Source: Castanea sativa (Eukaryota > Streptophyta > Magnoliopsida > Fagales > Fagaceae). Taken from it: DNA of 64,000 nt. The notes beneath the pieces were generated by a model. It saw nothing but the letters and a program-made list of their open reading frames with translations, ran no database searches and was not told the origin of the DNA. Of this stretch, positions 12,548 to 23,699 are shown piece by piece. How positions within the stretch are numbered: position 1 is the first letter of the stretch; every line of letters starts with the position of its first letter. The stretch covers positions 35,063,873 to 35,127,872 of the forward strand of contig NC_134019.1 in assembly GCF_040712315.1 (NCBI RefSeq). The letters are read 5' to 3'. The translations under genes were made by a program, and so were the position numbers.

Positions 12548-14375
12548 GGTTATGACACAATAGTTTTTAGCAAAATATAGTTTCCATAAGTAATTTCCAA
12601 AAGTGTGTCTAACCCAAAAACAACAGTTACACAACATGGTTATTTTTCAAAAATCCCATTAAAAAGCAACTTACCTCACAACTGCAAAAGCCTAATTCTC
12701 CAAGCTCCAAGGAGATTAGCTGGAACCCAAACAATATCAAGTAAACCTATCACAATAAGCATAGAGTTTGAAATTGTATCTAGCTACAATTTAAAATTTT
12801 AGGAATTGCCAAAAGCACTTAATTAGGCAAGCCTAGTATCTAACCTCATCAATAACATATTCCTCTTCCAAATTTTCTCAACAAATTAATTCACAAGGCA
12901 TAGACTCCAATTTATAAATTTAACCCATTTAATATCATCTCCAACATTATGACTTTAACTTCCATAAAATTTACACTACATTATTAAGAGACCCAGGAAA
13001 GCAAAATCATGATATCCTCCAAGACAAGAAATTTAGGACTTCAACTAACTCCCAATAAATCCAATGGCAATACAAAAATTAAGTTTACCAAAAATCACAT
13101 GTTATAACTTAAAACCCCTAAATTTTCCACCATAATAAACCTTAAGTAGCCATTTTTTGCACAAATTATATACCCACTCATCAAATAATTCTACCAATAC
13201 AAAACCCATACATAAAAACACAGAAATATCACTTCCAATGCTTATAAATCACATGGGTATCATTATTCAAGCTTAGATAAAAATAACCTCAAGCAAAAGT
13301 GTAAAACCCACCAAAAAGACTAGAACATTTTACCTTAAATAAAAGGATGAAGATGCTTAGGGGTTCCTAAGTATTTTTCCGGTGATCTTGCCGGAAAAAT
13401 GATGGTGAGATGGTGTGGTTTGGAGGTACCGGCGGGAGAGCTTGAGGGAGTGAGTGTGTGTGTTCTACTGAAAATGAAAAAGAAGAAAAGAAAGAAAAGA
13501 GAAGGAGAGGTGAGCCGGTCAAAGGGAGTAAGAGATAAGTGCAATGAGTGGTGGGGAAGGGTGGGGTAGTTGGGAGGCATGTGTGAACCATTAAAAATCT
13601 AACCCCTTTTCCCTCTTTTTTTTATTTATTTTTTATTTTTTATTGTGGGACTGACTGGGATGTGACACCCTACCTGAAGATAAAGTTGCCAGCCCAAGCA
13701 AAGAAACGTAACCAGATCCCGAGGATCACACTTATCCAAGGAGGACTAAGAGACCAAATGGCAGCTAGCACCTCGAAAAGCCTAAGGTATGGGAGTCAAT
13801 GACAAACAAAGAGTATAAGCCATGTAGGGGAGGAGGAAGGAAGTTTCCTAAGAGAAACACCTCCCACCTCCACATTCAATACTCTACACCAACTTAGCTA
13901 GCTGCATTAATGGGGAAATGACCCCTGAACAGTGTTCTTACAACCTGCCAAGCATATCTCAGCCACCAGTACTGCCTCAATGGGACAAGTATCCAAAGGA
14001 TGATCCTTAATCGTTCAGATGGAGGGCAAGGATGCATTCAACATTGGTATATAAGGGTCTGGAGAGCCAAATGAAGGGGGACAAAGAAATCAAGTTTGAA
14101 CAGAAATAGAGAGAGAAAAGTAATGTAGCTCCCCGAGCATTGTTACTTGAATATAAACTACGTAATACATATCCTCAGGAGTTCCTGAGGAAGAGCTAGA
14201 ACTTAACTTCTAGATTTCCCTTTGAGTTGTAATTTCCTTGTTGCACTTATTAATCAAACCTGATCACAAGATTAACTGATATACGTTCCCATACTCTACA
14301 AATTAGTTGTATCGAGTCAAAATAAACCTAAGTTTGGCCCTTAAATCTTAGTGTCTTATTTCCAGGTTCCCTGCA
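11092..14375 (+). mobile_element. Solo LTR of Tat type, itself interrupted
   Basis: Unit 2 lacks this block (empty site near 46078). It begins TGTGGGAGGGCCGAGG and ends CCCTGCA. Inside are blocks typical of the Tat LTRs at 16037 and 51697: a gctgcattaatggggaaatgac motif, a gggacaagtatc motif and gccgagga-type repeats. Without the nested insert it is about 733 bases, near the 750-800 bases of those LTRs. The flanking pentamers aaacc and aaccc match imperfectly. Confidence 0.7.
11122..13667. mobile_element. LTR-type insertion nested in the solo LTR
   Basis: It is bounded by TGTCACGCCCC and TGTGACA and flanked by a perfect 5-bp duplication CCCTA (11117-11121 and 13668-13672). At 2546 bases it holds no convincing retroviral protein and no internal direct repeat that I can see. 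It is best read as a long solo LTR or a large non-coding derivative. A (TA)n tract lies near 12509-12543. Confidence 0.7.
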
Positions 14376-14383
14376 AACCCTTA

Positions 14384-14592
14384 TCCAAAATCTTTTGTCT
14401 TCATTCTTCAAAGTGATTTTAGGCGTTAGAAAAGCAAAACGATTAGGACCCTTCCCTCCTCCCTTCATTTCCAACTTCAAAGTCCACATGACAGTCAACA
14501 TAAAACACTTTCCTTCATCCTTCCAGACTTTCCCTTCCTAACAAACCTCTACCCCTGAGAAAAAAATTTGTAATTGTTGTACCAGCATTATG
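14384..14592 (+). repeat. Orphan NLR 5'-flank, copy A (part 3)
   Basis: The block from cttcattcttcaaagtg through cttcatccttccagactttc to ttgtaattgttgtacca matches the 170 bases just upstream of the NLR start (28375-28552) and unit 2 (46085-46285). It is followed by minisatellite and not by an NLR. Confidence 0.85.
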
Positions 14593-14664
14593 GACTAAAT
14601 TATGATATAATTGTCCATGAACCAACAACTTTTTCTACACAAATATCTTCTCCCAAAGCATCAA

Positions 14665-14880
14665 TGAAGTGGACTAAATGGACCAAAGTAACATAATGGA
14701 TCAAAGTGGACCGATTGACCCAAATGAACTAAAGTAGACTAAAATAGACCGAATTAAACTAAAGTAGACCAAGTGGGCCAAAATGGACCAAAATAAACTA
14801 ATTAAAGTAGACCATACTAGACTACAGTGGACCAAACTGGACATAATGGACTAAAGTGGACTGAATAGATTGAAATGCTA
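14665..14880. repeat. GGACCAAA-type minisatellite
   Basis: Degenerate units of about 8-16 bases (ggaccaaagt, ggactaaaat, ggaccgaatt) repeat across some 200 bases. A matching array is in unit 2 at 46362-46575, so the array predates the duplication. Confidence 0.75.
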
Positions 14881-16036
14881 TGCTAGTATGGTTCAATAGG
14901 AGCATACACACTACGCTTAAGCATTTAGATATTATATAGATATGAGTACATGAGGATGCTAATATTTTAATTCCTTATATACTTCTCCATGAATTGATAA
15001 ATACATTGGTCAATTTTTTCTTACAAAACAGATTAGCAATAGAAACTTCATAAAATTAATAAAACTTGCCATATAAATTTTTTTAAAGAAAGTGTTTAGA
15101 AAACATTAAAATAATATAACAATAACATAATTTTTGTTGATAACTGCTCCAAACGGAATAGCTTCTGCATCATTTGATGATTCAAAAAAAAAATTGATGA
15201 AAATTTGATAATTCAAATTGTAAAATAACTTCTGCACTGTTTTCATATTTTTAAAGAGCACAACTTGAATTTTACAGTCTGAAAACTAGAAACGGATTGA
15301 GCAAAACAAACAAACAAATTAGAAATGTAAATACCAACAGTAAAAATAACAAATGGAAAACTACAAAGGAAAAATTGACATAGCCAACTGAAGAAGTAAA
15401 GGAAACTATGATTTCTTTGAATTATTTTTTTCAAAAACTTAATTATCCATTTGTTGATGTACAGTAAATTGTCACGATTGTTACCCAAAAATAGGAGAAG
15501 AAAGGTAGACGGATCAAATTAATTTCTACTTGCTTATCATTGCTACTTTAGATTTTAATTTGGGCCAAAAACCTCAAATATGGAAGATTCAAAATCTGAC
15601 TTCTCTACCCATTTGGATTCAATAATTAAGATAGGAAAGCGTGGCCGTCTTTGCAATTTGGTTTGAAAAGTAGCGGAATTTTACTTATGTAAACTTTCCA
15701 GCTAAGAATTTTTGTCTTCACTCCTCGAAGAGACTTTAGAAGATAAGGTAGAAACGAATGAGTGGATGAAAAAAAAAAAAAAAAAAGATACGTAGAAGAC
15801 ATGCATTCGGGTAAAAAAAAAAAAAAATGTGGATGACATGCACTGAAGTAAATAAAATTTCAAAGATAAAATTTTAAATTTCAAAAATTTAAAAGATAAA
15901 AAAAATAGCACTATAAATTATTTTATAACTTTTTTCTCACCATTATAATGTGACAATGTGTAAGTGGTAGAGAAAAAATTGTAGATTTATGTATAAGTAG
16001 TAGGCAACTACTCACGATATTCTTCTAAATAATTAT
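14881..16036. repeat. Duplication unit 1, continued, and spacer
   Basis: 14881-15610 aligns with 46590-47405. The remaining 15611-16036 is AT-rich without a gene. It contains another fragment of the NLR-flank motif (ccagctaagaatttttgtcttc near 15700). The Tat element is inserted at its end. Confidence 0.75.
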
Positions 16037-16836
16037 TGTGGGGTCATTGGGCCCAGGAATAGGTGTTGGGCTAGAGGCCCAATCCGAGGACACTGAATGG
16101 CCTGAGGATGTGGATATATCAGCCCAAAAGGCAGTACTAATGGACAAAGCAGCGAGGTCTGATCAAGGTTGTCCAAAAAGGTGGTCCTAGGAAGAGTATG
16201 TTCTCGACTTTGTAAAGTCAATGGAGGAGAAGGTTGTCTGGCGTCCAAGGGCGATACTTTAAGAAATCCTATAAGTAAGGGTAGGCATGGTGGATGTACA
16301 AGATAAGAAGAAGAGCTACGAAATATCTAAGATAAAGCTTTTACCATCACATTGAATGCTCTACAACTACTTCTCTGGCCGCATTAATGGGGAAGTAATG
16401 CCTGAGTATCAGAGTTCAGCCTTACAGTTGCTTCCTAAGACTTCAGGGATAGGTTGATGGGACAAGTATCTAAATCGGTAATCTGATCCATACGTAAAAG
16501 ATGGGGAGAAGAAGGAGGATGATATAAAAGGAAAAGGAAGATTTTCAAAAGGGGGATCGGAGCAAAAAGGGAAAAAATATTGTACCCATTAGCACCCATA
16601 ATTGTAATCTGTCTTTGAAAAGATAATATCAATCATCCTCGGCTTGTGTCCAAAGACAATTTTTGTTACATAAATAGTCCAGTATGTATGATGTTGCGAT
16701 CTAGCCCATCATTTTTGTTATTTAACATCACCAAAACTTAGATTTCAAGCCCACTCTCTACAAATTTCATTGTATTGGGCTTTTTGGGCCTATCCCCTAC
16801 TTACTATTGGGTTTGGGTGCAAATTGTGACCTTACA
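16037..16836 (+). repeat. 5' LTR of Tat element 1
   Basis: 800 bases from TGTGGGGTCATTGGG to GACCTTACA. It is the same length as the 3' LTR at 26697-27496 and differs from it by many substitutions. Confidence 0.95.
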
Positions 16837-16837
16837 A

Positions 16838-16856
16838 TTGGCGCCGTCTGTGAGAA
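16838..16856 (+). promoter_or_regulatory. Primer-binding site, Tat element 1
   Basis: TTGGCGCCGTCTGTGAGAA begins two bases after the LTR. The same site, with GGGAA at the end, is in element 2 at 52447-52465. This type is reported for Tat/Ogre elements, I believe with tRNA-Arg as primer; I could not verify the tRNA. Confidence 0.8.
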
Positions 16857-16884
16857 ATTCTTGTGTTTCAGGAAGTTTAACATT

Positions 16885-18197
16885 ATGGTAGGCTTAGGTC
16901 CACACCATGCATAGTCTATGGGGTCCCAGTGTGAGGATCACTTCTTGCATCTTGAGCAGAAAAGAGATTAGGAGGGCAATGTGCATAGAGCTCATACTAG
17001 TAGGAGCCATTCACGAGGTGGAAGCAAGATTCCCTACGAGGAAAATGCTAAGGCAATGCAACTGGAGATTGATCGTTTAAAGAGGAAGTTACGCTGTGAA
17101 AGGTGAAGGCAAACTCCTTCCTTTTCTGATCCTTCTTCTGAGGACACCAATGATAACAGTTATAGGCCCAAGTCAAGAACTCCCCCAGATGAGTCTTTCT
17201 CCTATGAGGAGGACAATCTGCATGAGCGTGGGGGTAGGAATTTTTTTTTCTAGGGGCATAGGAAATAATGCTATGAGTAGGGCGTTGCATCAAATCTCCA
17301 AGTCACCCTTCACATATAAGGTGGAGAAAGGTAAGCTTCCTCGTCGGTTCACCCAGCCAACATTCACCATTTATAATGGCCGAACAGACCTTGTGGAGCA
17401 TGTAAGTCATTTCAATCATAGGATGGCGGTGCATTCTAAGAATGAAACTTTAATGTGCAAAGTCTTCCCTGCTAGCTTAGGACCTGTGGCGATGAGGTGG
17501 TTTAATGGCTTGAGGGCAGGTTCTATTGATTCCTTCATGGAACTCACCCAGGTGTTTGGGTCTCGCTTCATTACGTGTGGTAGAGTTCGTCGGCCCCTAG
17601 ATTCGTTATTGTCCATGGCCATGCGAGAAGGGGCAACCCTAAAAACATACTCTGACAAATACTAAGAGATGTTCAATGAGATAGATGGAGATTTTGACGA
17701 TGTAGCAATAAGGACTTTCAAGGTTGGCCTACCTACCGAGCACGACTTAAAGAAATATTTGACCAAAAAGCCTGTAAGGAGTGTACGTCGGCTTATGGAT
17801 CGTATTGATGAATATAAACGGGTTGAGGAGGATCAGCAGCAAGGTAAGGGAAAAGCAAAGGTTATCCCTCAAGAGAGGATGGATTTCAAGTCGGACAGAT
17901 ACAACAATAACAAAAGAGATTTTGTCGGACAATCTGGTCCTACCACTCCTCAGGTGCTTAATACTGTCTTTCGGGAACCGGTGCATCAGCTATTGGAGAA
18001 AATCCAAAATGAACCATATTTCAAGTGGCCCAACAAGATGGCAGGGGACCATATGAGGCGTAATCAGAATCTTCATTGTCAGTATCATCATGAAAGGGGA
18101 CATACCACCGAGGATTGTAAGACCCTATGGAATCATTTGGGGCAGTTAGTTAAGGAGGGAAGGTTAAAACAGTTTTTGTATTGGCCCAATGGGTAGG
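16885..18197 (+). pseudogene. gag: gag of Tat element 1, disrupted
   Basis: Capsid-like coding runs in pieces 17096-17665 and 17669-18196, separated by a TAA at 17663-17665 where element 2 encodes Trp. The ATG at 16885 matches the probable gag start in element 2 (52492), but the N-terminal frame is broken. The first piece holds the retrotransposon gag core (FTIYNGRTD, MRWFNGL). The second ends with a zinc-knuckle variant CQYHHERGHTTEDC, of the form CX2HX4HX4C. Gag would form the virus-like particle and bind RNA. The gene is not functional. Confidence 0.85.
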
Positions 18198-18247
18198 GAG
18201 ACCATTCAAGTTCGGTAAATCAGGGCAACACTTCTTCAAGTCCTCCT

Positions 18248-18890
18248 TTGGGTACGATCAATGTTATCTTTGCTACTCCTAGGAGGACTAGTTCTCGTCC
18301 TTCCAGGGTGATGTCCGTAGCACGAACCCTTGCCAAGGATTCTAATTCTAAGCCAAAGAGGACTAAGGGGAATATCCCATTAATTTTAGCTTTCTTAGAA
18401 GAAGACAAGATCGAGACTATTCACGCATGATGATGCTTTGGTGGTTACGCTAAGGATAGGGGGCTACGACGTGAAAAGGGTGATGGTTGACCAGGGTAAT
18501 GGTGCAAATATCATATACCCTAACTTGTTCAAGGGGCTAAACTTAAAGCTTGAGGATTTTACGACTTATGATTCACCATTAATAAGTTTTGAAGGAAGAC
18601 TGTCATACCAAAAGGGCAAATTAGATTACTTGTGCAATCATGCTTAGAGGTAGTAGAGGTGGACGTCATTGTGGTGGATGCCTATTCTCCCTACACGGCC
18701 ATTGTGGTAAGACCTTGGCTTCATACTCTAGGTGTTGTTTCCACAACTCTACATGTCAAGGTGAAGTTTCCATCTGGGGATCAGATCGAGGAACTAGTTG
18801 GGAGTTAATCTGTGACTAGACAGTGCATGGCGGCTGCAATTCTGCATCAGCCTGGGTCAGAATCCTTGGCCTCTATTAAAGGGGGCTCAT
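18248..18890 (+). pseudogene. Protease region of Tat element 1, disrupted
   Basis: The segment encodes VTLRIGGYDVKRVMVDQG, the aspartic protease active-site region in its Tat form (DQG in place of DTG/DSG), in the frame 18438-18647. The frame is then lost; the later protease strand (about 18660-18730) reads in another frame. It would process the gag-pol polyprotein. Confidence 0.75.
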
Positions 18891-18919
18891 AGCAATCAAT
18901 ATCTCTGGCCACGCCGAGG

Positions 18920-20873
18920 GTGGCAGCGGTAGAAGAATCTGCGTGTGAGGGGTTAGAGGAAGTTATTATAGATGATGACCCGAAAAAATTCTTTCAGGTG
19001 GGGGTTCAGCTGCCACCTCAGGAGAAGGAGGAACTGGTTATATTTTTGAAAAAGAATGTTGATGTATTTTCATGGAATGCTTATAAGGCCCCCGGGGTAG
19101 ATCTGAGTTTCATTTTTCATCATCTAAATGTTAATCTGGCTGTGGTGTCGAGGAAGCAACCACCTCGGCGCTCATCTAAAGAGCATTTCGAGGCCGTCAA
19201 AGAAGAAGTAGTCAAGCTCAAAAAGGCTGGTGCTATCAAGGCAGTGTTTTATCTTGAATGGTTGGCTCATACAGTAGTAGTGAAAAAGAAGAATGAGAAG
19301 TGGAGAGTATGCGTAAACTTTACAGATTTGAACAAAGCTTGTCCTAAAGATTCATTCTTAATGCCACGTATAAATCAGCTGGTGGATGCCATTGTAGGGC
19401 ATCCTCGGATGAGCTTTTTGGATGCCTTTCAAGGTTATCATCAGATACCTTTGGCTTTGGATGATCAGGAAAAGACAGCCTTTGTCACTCATACGGAGAA
19501 TTATCACTATAAGGTAATGTATTTTGGTTTGAAAAATGCAAGGGCTACCTATCAAATGATGATGATTAGGATGTTTGAGCCACAGCTAGGAAAAACTATT
19601 TAAGTGTATGTGGATGACATGGTGGTGAAAAGTAAAACATTTTCCATGCATGTGGAAGACCTAAATGACACATTTCAGATGCTAAGAAAGTACAAGTTGC
19701 ACCTTAATGCTTCTAAGTGTTCTTTCGGTGTGGGATGAGGTAAATTTCTAAGTTACATGGTAACTCATCGGGGAATTGAAGTTAATCCTTCGCCAGTCAA
19801 GGTAATTAATAGCTTACAGCCACCTCAGAATCCTAAAGAGGTTCAAAGGTTGACAGGGATAACTACCGCCCTCAACCGGTTTATTTCTCGGTCGGCAGAT
19901 AGATGCAGGCCTTTCTTCCAGTTGTTGAATAAGTGGAAAAGATTTGAATGGATTGAGGAGTGTGCTTTAGTTTTTCATCAACTTAAGGAATATCTTTCAC
20001 AACCACCCATTATGTCTCGGCCAGAAATGGATGAAGTTCTGTTCACATATATTGCTAAGGCTAATCACTCTGTTAGTCTGGTTTTGATTCGGGTTGATAA
20101 TGGTGTATAGAGGCCAGTTTGTTATGTGAGCAAATCCCTACATGAGGCCGAGGTGCATTATTTACCATTGGAAAAGGCTATCTTAGTAGTGGTGCATGCT
20201 ACGCATAAACTTCCCAATTACTTCCAATCTCATACGATTGTTGTTTTAACTCAACTTCCTCTTAGGTCGATACTTAGAAGTGCTGACTATTCGAGAAGGA
20301 TTCCCTATTGGGGTACCATTTTGGGGGGTTTTTTATATCAAGTATATGTCTCGCACCTCTATAAAAGGCCAAGTCCTTCCTAATTTGGTGGCAGAGTTTG
20401 TAGAGCCCTCATTAGAAGAGAATGCCAAGAAGTTGGACATGGATGAAAAATCAATTGGCATGATTTCGTGCAAGGAACCTTTGAAATGGAATGTGTACGT
20501 TGATGGAGCAACGAACCAAAGAGGATCTAGTGTGGGGCTAGTTTTGGTGTCTCTTGAGGGAATTACTTTTGAGAAATCCTTCAAATTGGGGTTCTTAGAC
20601 ACCAACAATGAGGTAGAGTATGAAGCTTGATTAGTAGGAATGACTATGGTTCAGAAGATGGGTGAAAAAACAGTGCAAATATTCTCAAATTCACGATTAG
20701 TAGTGGGTCAGGTGGAAGGAAAGTTAAAGGCCAGAGACCCGAGAATGCAAGAGAATCTAACCCAGGTCAGGTATTTACAATCAAAATTTGAATTTTTTAC
20801 CTTGTTACATATCTCCAGGAGCAGGAATACCTATGCTGACTCCCTAGCCACCCGTGTAACATCCTCGGCATAA
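18920..20873 (+). pseudogene. pol: Reverse transcriptase and two RNase H regions, Tat element 1
   Basis: RT runs in frame 18920-19603, with WRVCVNFTDLNKACPKDSF and FLDAFQGYHQIPL, then a TAA (19601-19603) just before the catalytic YVDD (19606-19617). Further pieces are 19757-20110 and 20126-20383 (RT end and the usual Ty3-type RNase H with LPLEKAILVVVHAT). The second, archaeal-type RNase H runs from about 20490 (VYVDGATNQRGSS) to 20873. At least five stops or frame changes make it inactive. Confidence 0.88.
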
Positions 20874-21000
20874 GGCCTACCTCGAGTCATCCTTATTGAA
20901 GATCTGTGTAAACCCATTAGGATGAATAATGACACCATCCGGATTCATCAAATTAGGGTGAGATCTAGTTGGATGGATCCTATAGTGTCATTCCTTAAGA

Positions 21001-22064
21001 ATGATATCTTGCCCGAAGAGAAGTCCGAAATTAAAGTACGCAGAAAAGCACCTCGGTTCTGGTTGTCCGAGGACTAGAAGTTGTACAAACGCTTTCTTTC
21101 AAGACTATATTTGCTGTGTATACACCCTGAAGCAACAAAATTACTTTTGGAAGAGTTACATGAAAGGATTTGTGAAAGTCACATAGGAGGGAGGTCTTTG
21201 TCTCATAGAGCTCTTACACAGGGGTATTAGTGGCTAAATATGCAGAGAGAAGCGAAAGATTACGCAAGAAAGTGTGACCAATGTCAAAGGTTTGCTCCCC
21301 ACATCCATCAACCAAGAGGTGTCCTTAATCCCATGTCTAGTCCTTGACCTTTTGCTCAATGGGGCTTGGATATTATAGGACCTTTCTCAATAGCAGCAGG
21401 AAATAGAAGGTGGTTGCTCATTGAAACATATTATTTCACTAAATGGGTTAAAGTTAAGCCATTGTCAAACATTAGGGATGTGGATGTGAAGAAATTTGTT
21501 TGGAAAAATATTATCACCAGGTTTGGAATCCCTCATACTCTTATTTTAGATAACGGTCTGCAATTTGATAGTAAGGCCTTCAGAAGATACTGTTGTAATC
21601 TAGGCATCACGAATAGATATTCCATTCCAACTTATCTGCAAGGAAATGGGCAAACTGAGGCTGTTAATAAAGTTATAGTTAATGGGCTCAAGAAAAGACT
21701 AGATGATGCTAAGGGAAGGTGGGTGGAAATATTGTCACATGTTTTGTGGACGTATCGAACTACACCTCAGAGATCCACTGGAGAGACACCCTTCTCTATG
21801 ACTTATGGAGCCGAGGCCGTAATTCTTCTGGAAACTGGGTTCTCGACATTAGGGATGAGCTTTTTCATCCCAAGCAGTAATGATAATTTATTAGCGAAAA
21901 GCTTAGACCTAGTTGAAGAGTGGCGAGAAAATGTCATGATTCAGCTAGCTTATTATCAGCACAAACTCAAACAGGGTTATGACTCCCATGTGAAGCTAAG
22001 ATCACTTGCACCTGGAGATCTGGTGTTAAGGAAGGTTTTGGGTACTGCGAAGAACCTAGCATGA
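21001..22064 (+). pseudogene. Integrase of Tat element 1
   Basis: The HHCC zinc-binding end is degraded (21001-21350). The catalytic core 21366-22064 is open and keeps the DD35E triad: Asp at 21369, Asp at 21549 and Glu at 21657, with 35 residues between the last two. The end of the domain (GDLVLRK) is followed by a TGA. The core might still be translated, but not as part of a working polyprotein. Confidence 0.88.
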
Positions 22065-22259
22065 GAAAAATTGGGACCTAACTAGGAAGGACCTTATCGT
22101 ATCACTTCAATAGCTGGCATAGGGGTATATTATTTTGAAGATCTAGATGAAAATGTTGTACCACGTCCTTGGAATGTAAATAACCTACGAATGTATTATT
22201 ATTAATGAAAGGCACTTATAGCATATTATTTCTGTTGATACCATATGACATTGATTACT

Positions 22260-22990
22260 ATTTTTCTAAGTATCAAACTGAAACTTGATCATGCCTAGCT
22301 CCTCAGACCACATACCTTGTATAAATTGATATTTTATTAAGTGTTAAATAGAACCCTAGTTATGTATGGTCATCGGATCATCTACTTTGGGGAAATTAAC
22401 ACTTCAGATCATCTTTCTAAGTATCAAACTGAAACTTGGTCATGCCTGGCTCCTCGGACTACATACCTTGTATAAATTGATATTTTATTAAGTGTTAAAT
22501 AGAACCTTAGTTATGTCTGGTCCTCGGATCATCTATTTTGAGGAAATTAACACTTCAAATCATCTTTCTAAGTATCAAACTGAAACTTGGTCATGCCTGA
22601 CTCCTCGGACCACATACTTTGTATAAATTGATATTTTATTAAGTGTTAAATAGAATTTTAGTTATGTCTGGTCCTTGGATCATCTACTTTGGAAAAATTA
22701 ACACTTTAGCTCATTTTTTCAAGTATCCAACTGAAATTTGGTCATGCCTAGCTCCTCAGACCATATACCTTGTATAAATTGATATTTTATTAAGTGTTGA
22801 ACAGAACCTTAGTTATGTCTGGTCCTCGAATCATCTACTTTGGGGAAATTAACACTTCAGTTCATTTTTCTAAGTATCAAATTGAAACTTGATCATGTCT
22901 GGCTCTTCGGACCACGTACCTTGTATACATTGATATTTTATTAAGTATTAATTAGAATCTTAATTATGTATGATCCTCGGATAATCTATT
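22260..22990 (+). repeat. ~151-bp tandem repeats downstream of pol, element 1
   Basis: Five degenerate units, each with agtatcaaactgaaacttg, ctcctcggacc and ttttattaagtgttaaata, spaced about 151 bases. The counterpart in element 2 is at 57866-59165. Confidence 0.9.
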
Positions 22991-23699
22991 CTTGGGTCAA
23001 CTAATATCTATATTTGATTTTTGCACTATTTTGCCATTATGACCACGTATTTTGAAGACTCCCAAAGCAGTGATGAACAGATGGGAGTTCATGAGCATTA
23101 CTTAAAGCATTTGTAGGTATATTAGACATGTTTGTTGTTTGGTTCAAGTCTGATTAATTCATTAGAATCATTAAGTTATATTGGAAATGATGTGGGTTAT
23201 TGTTCTATTGTGACATATAGATTTTTCAATCACAAGGTGGTTTTGTTAGATTTGGTCAATTAACTAATTCTGAATTCATCATAAAAGAGTTATTATTTAT
23301 GCAGATGACAAATCTAGGGATGTGCCATTGTCTTATTAATTAAGCATTAAGTAAGGTAGAATATATATATAAGCGTCAAACGCATAAGAGTAACAACTTG
23401 ATATTTTCATTCATTTAAAGTCCTTTGGAAATACAATTTTCTTACAAACTACCAAGTTACGTCAACTAAAAGGAAAAATAACACTAAAAGGATGAATGGA
23501 CGAGAATCAATCATGACTTTAGTTTTATCGTCAGATTGCCCTTAGGATCCTTTGGAGGCTAAAGAGGAGCAGTGGAGTCAGAAGTAGGCCCTTTGCCTTT
23601 TGGATCCTCCTTAATGGTAATGGGAAGGGTCGTCAGGACTAGTTCTAGTGTCTCAGTAGCTCCCTTCTCTTAGGTAGATTCCTCAAGGACATTAAGCGG

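Noticed and set aside
13335..13591. Minus-strand Pro/Ser/His-rich ORFs
   Set aside because: Overlapping frames of a CT-rich patch inside the nested LTR; no start context, domain or neighbour supports a gene.
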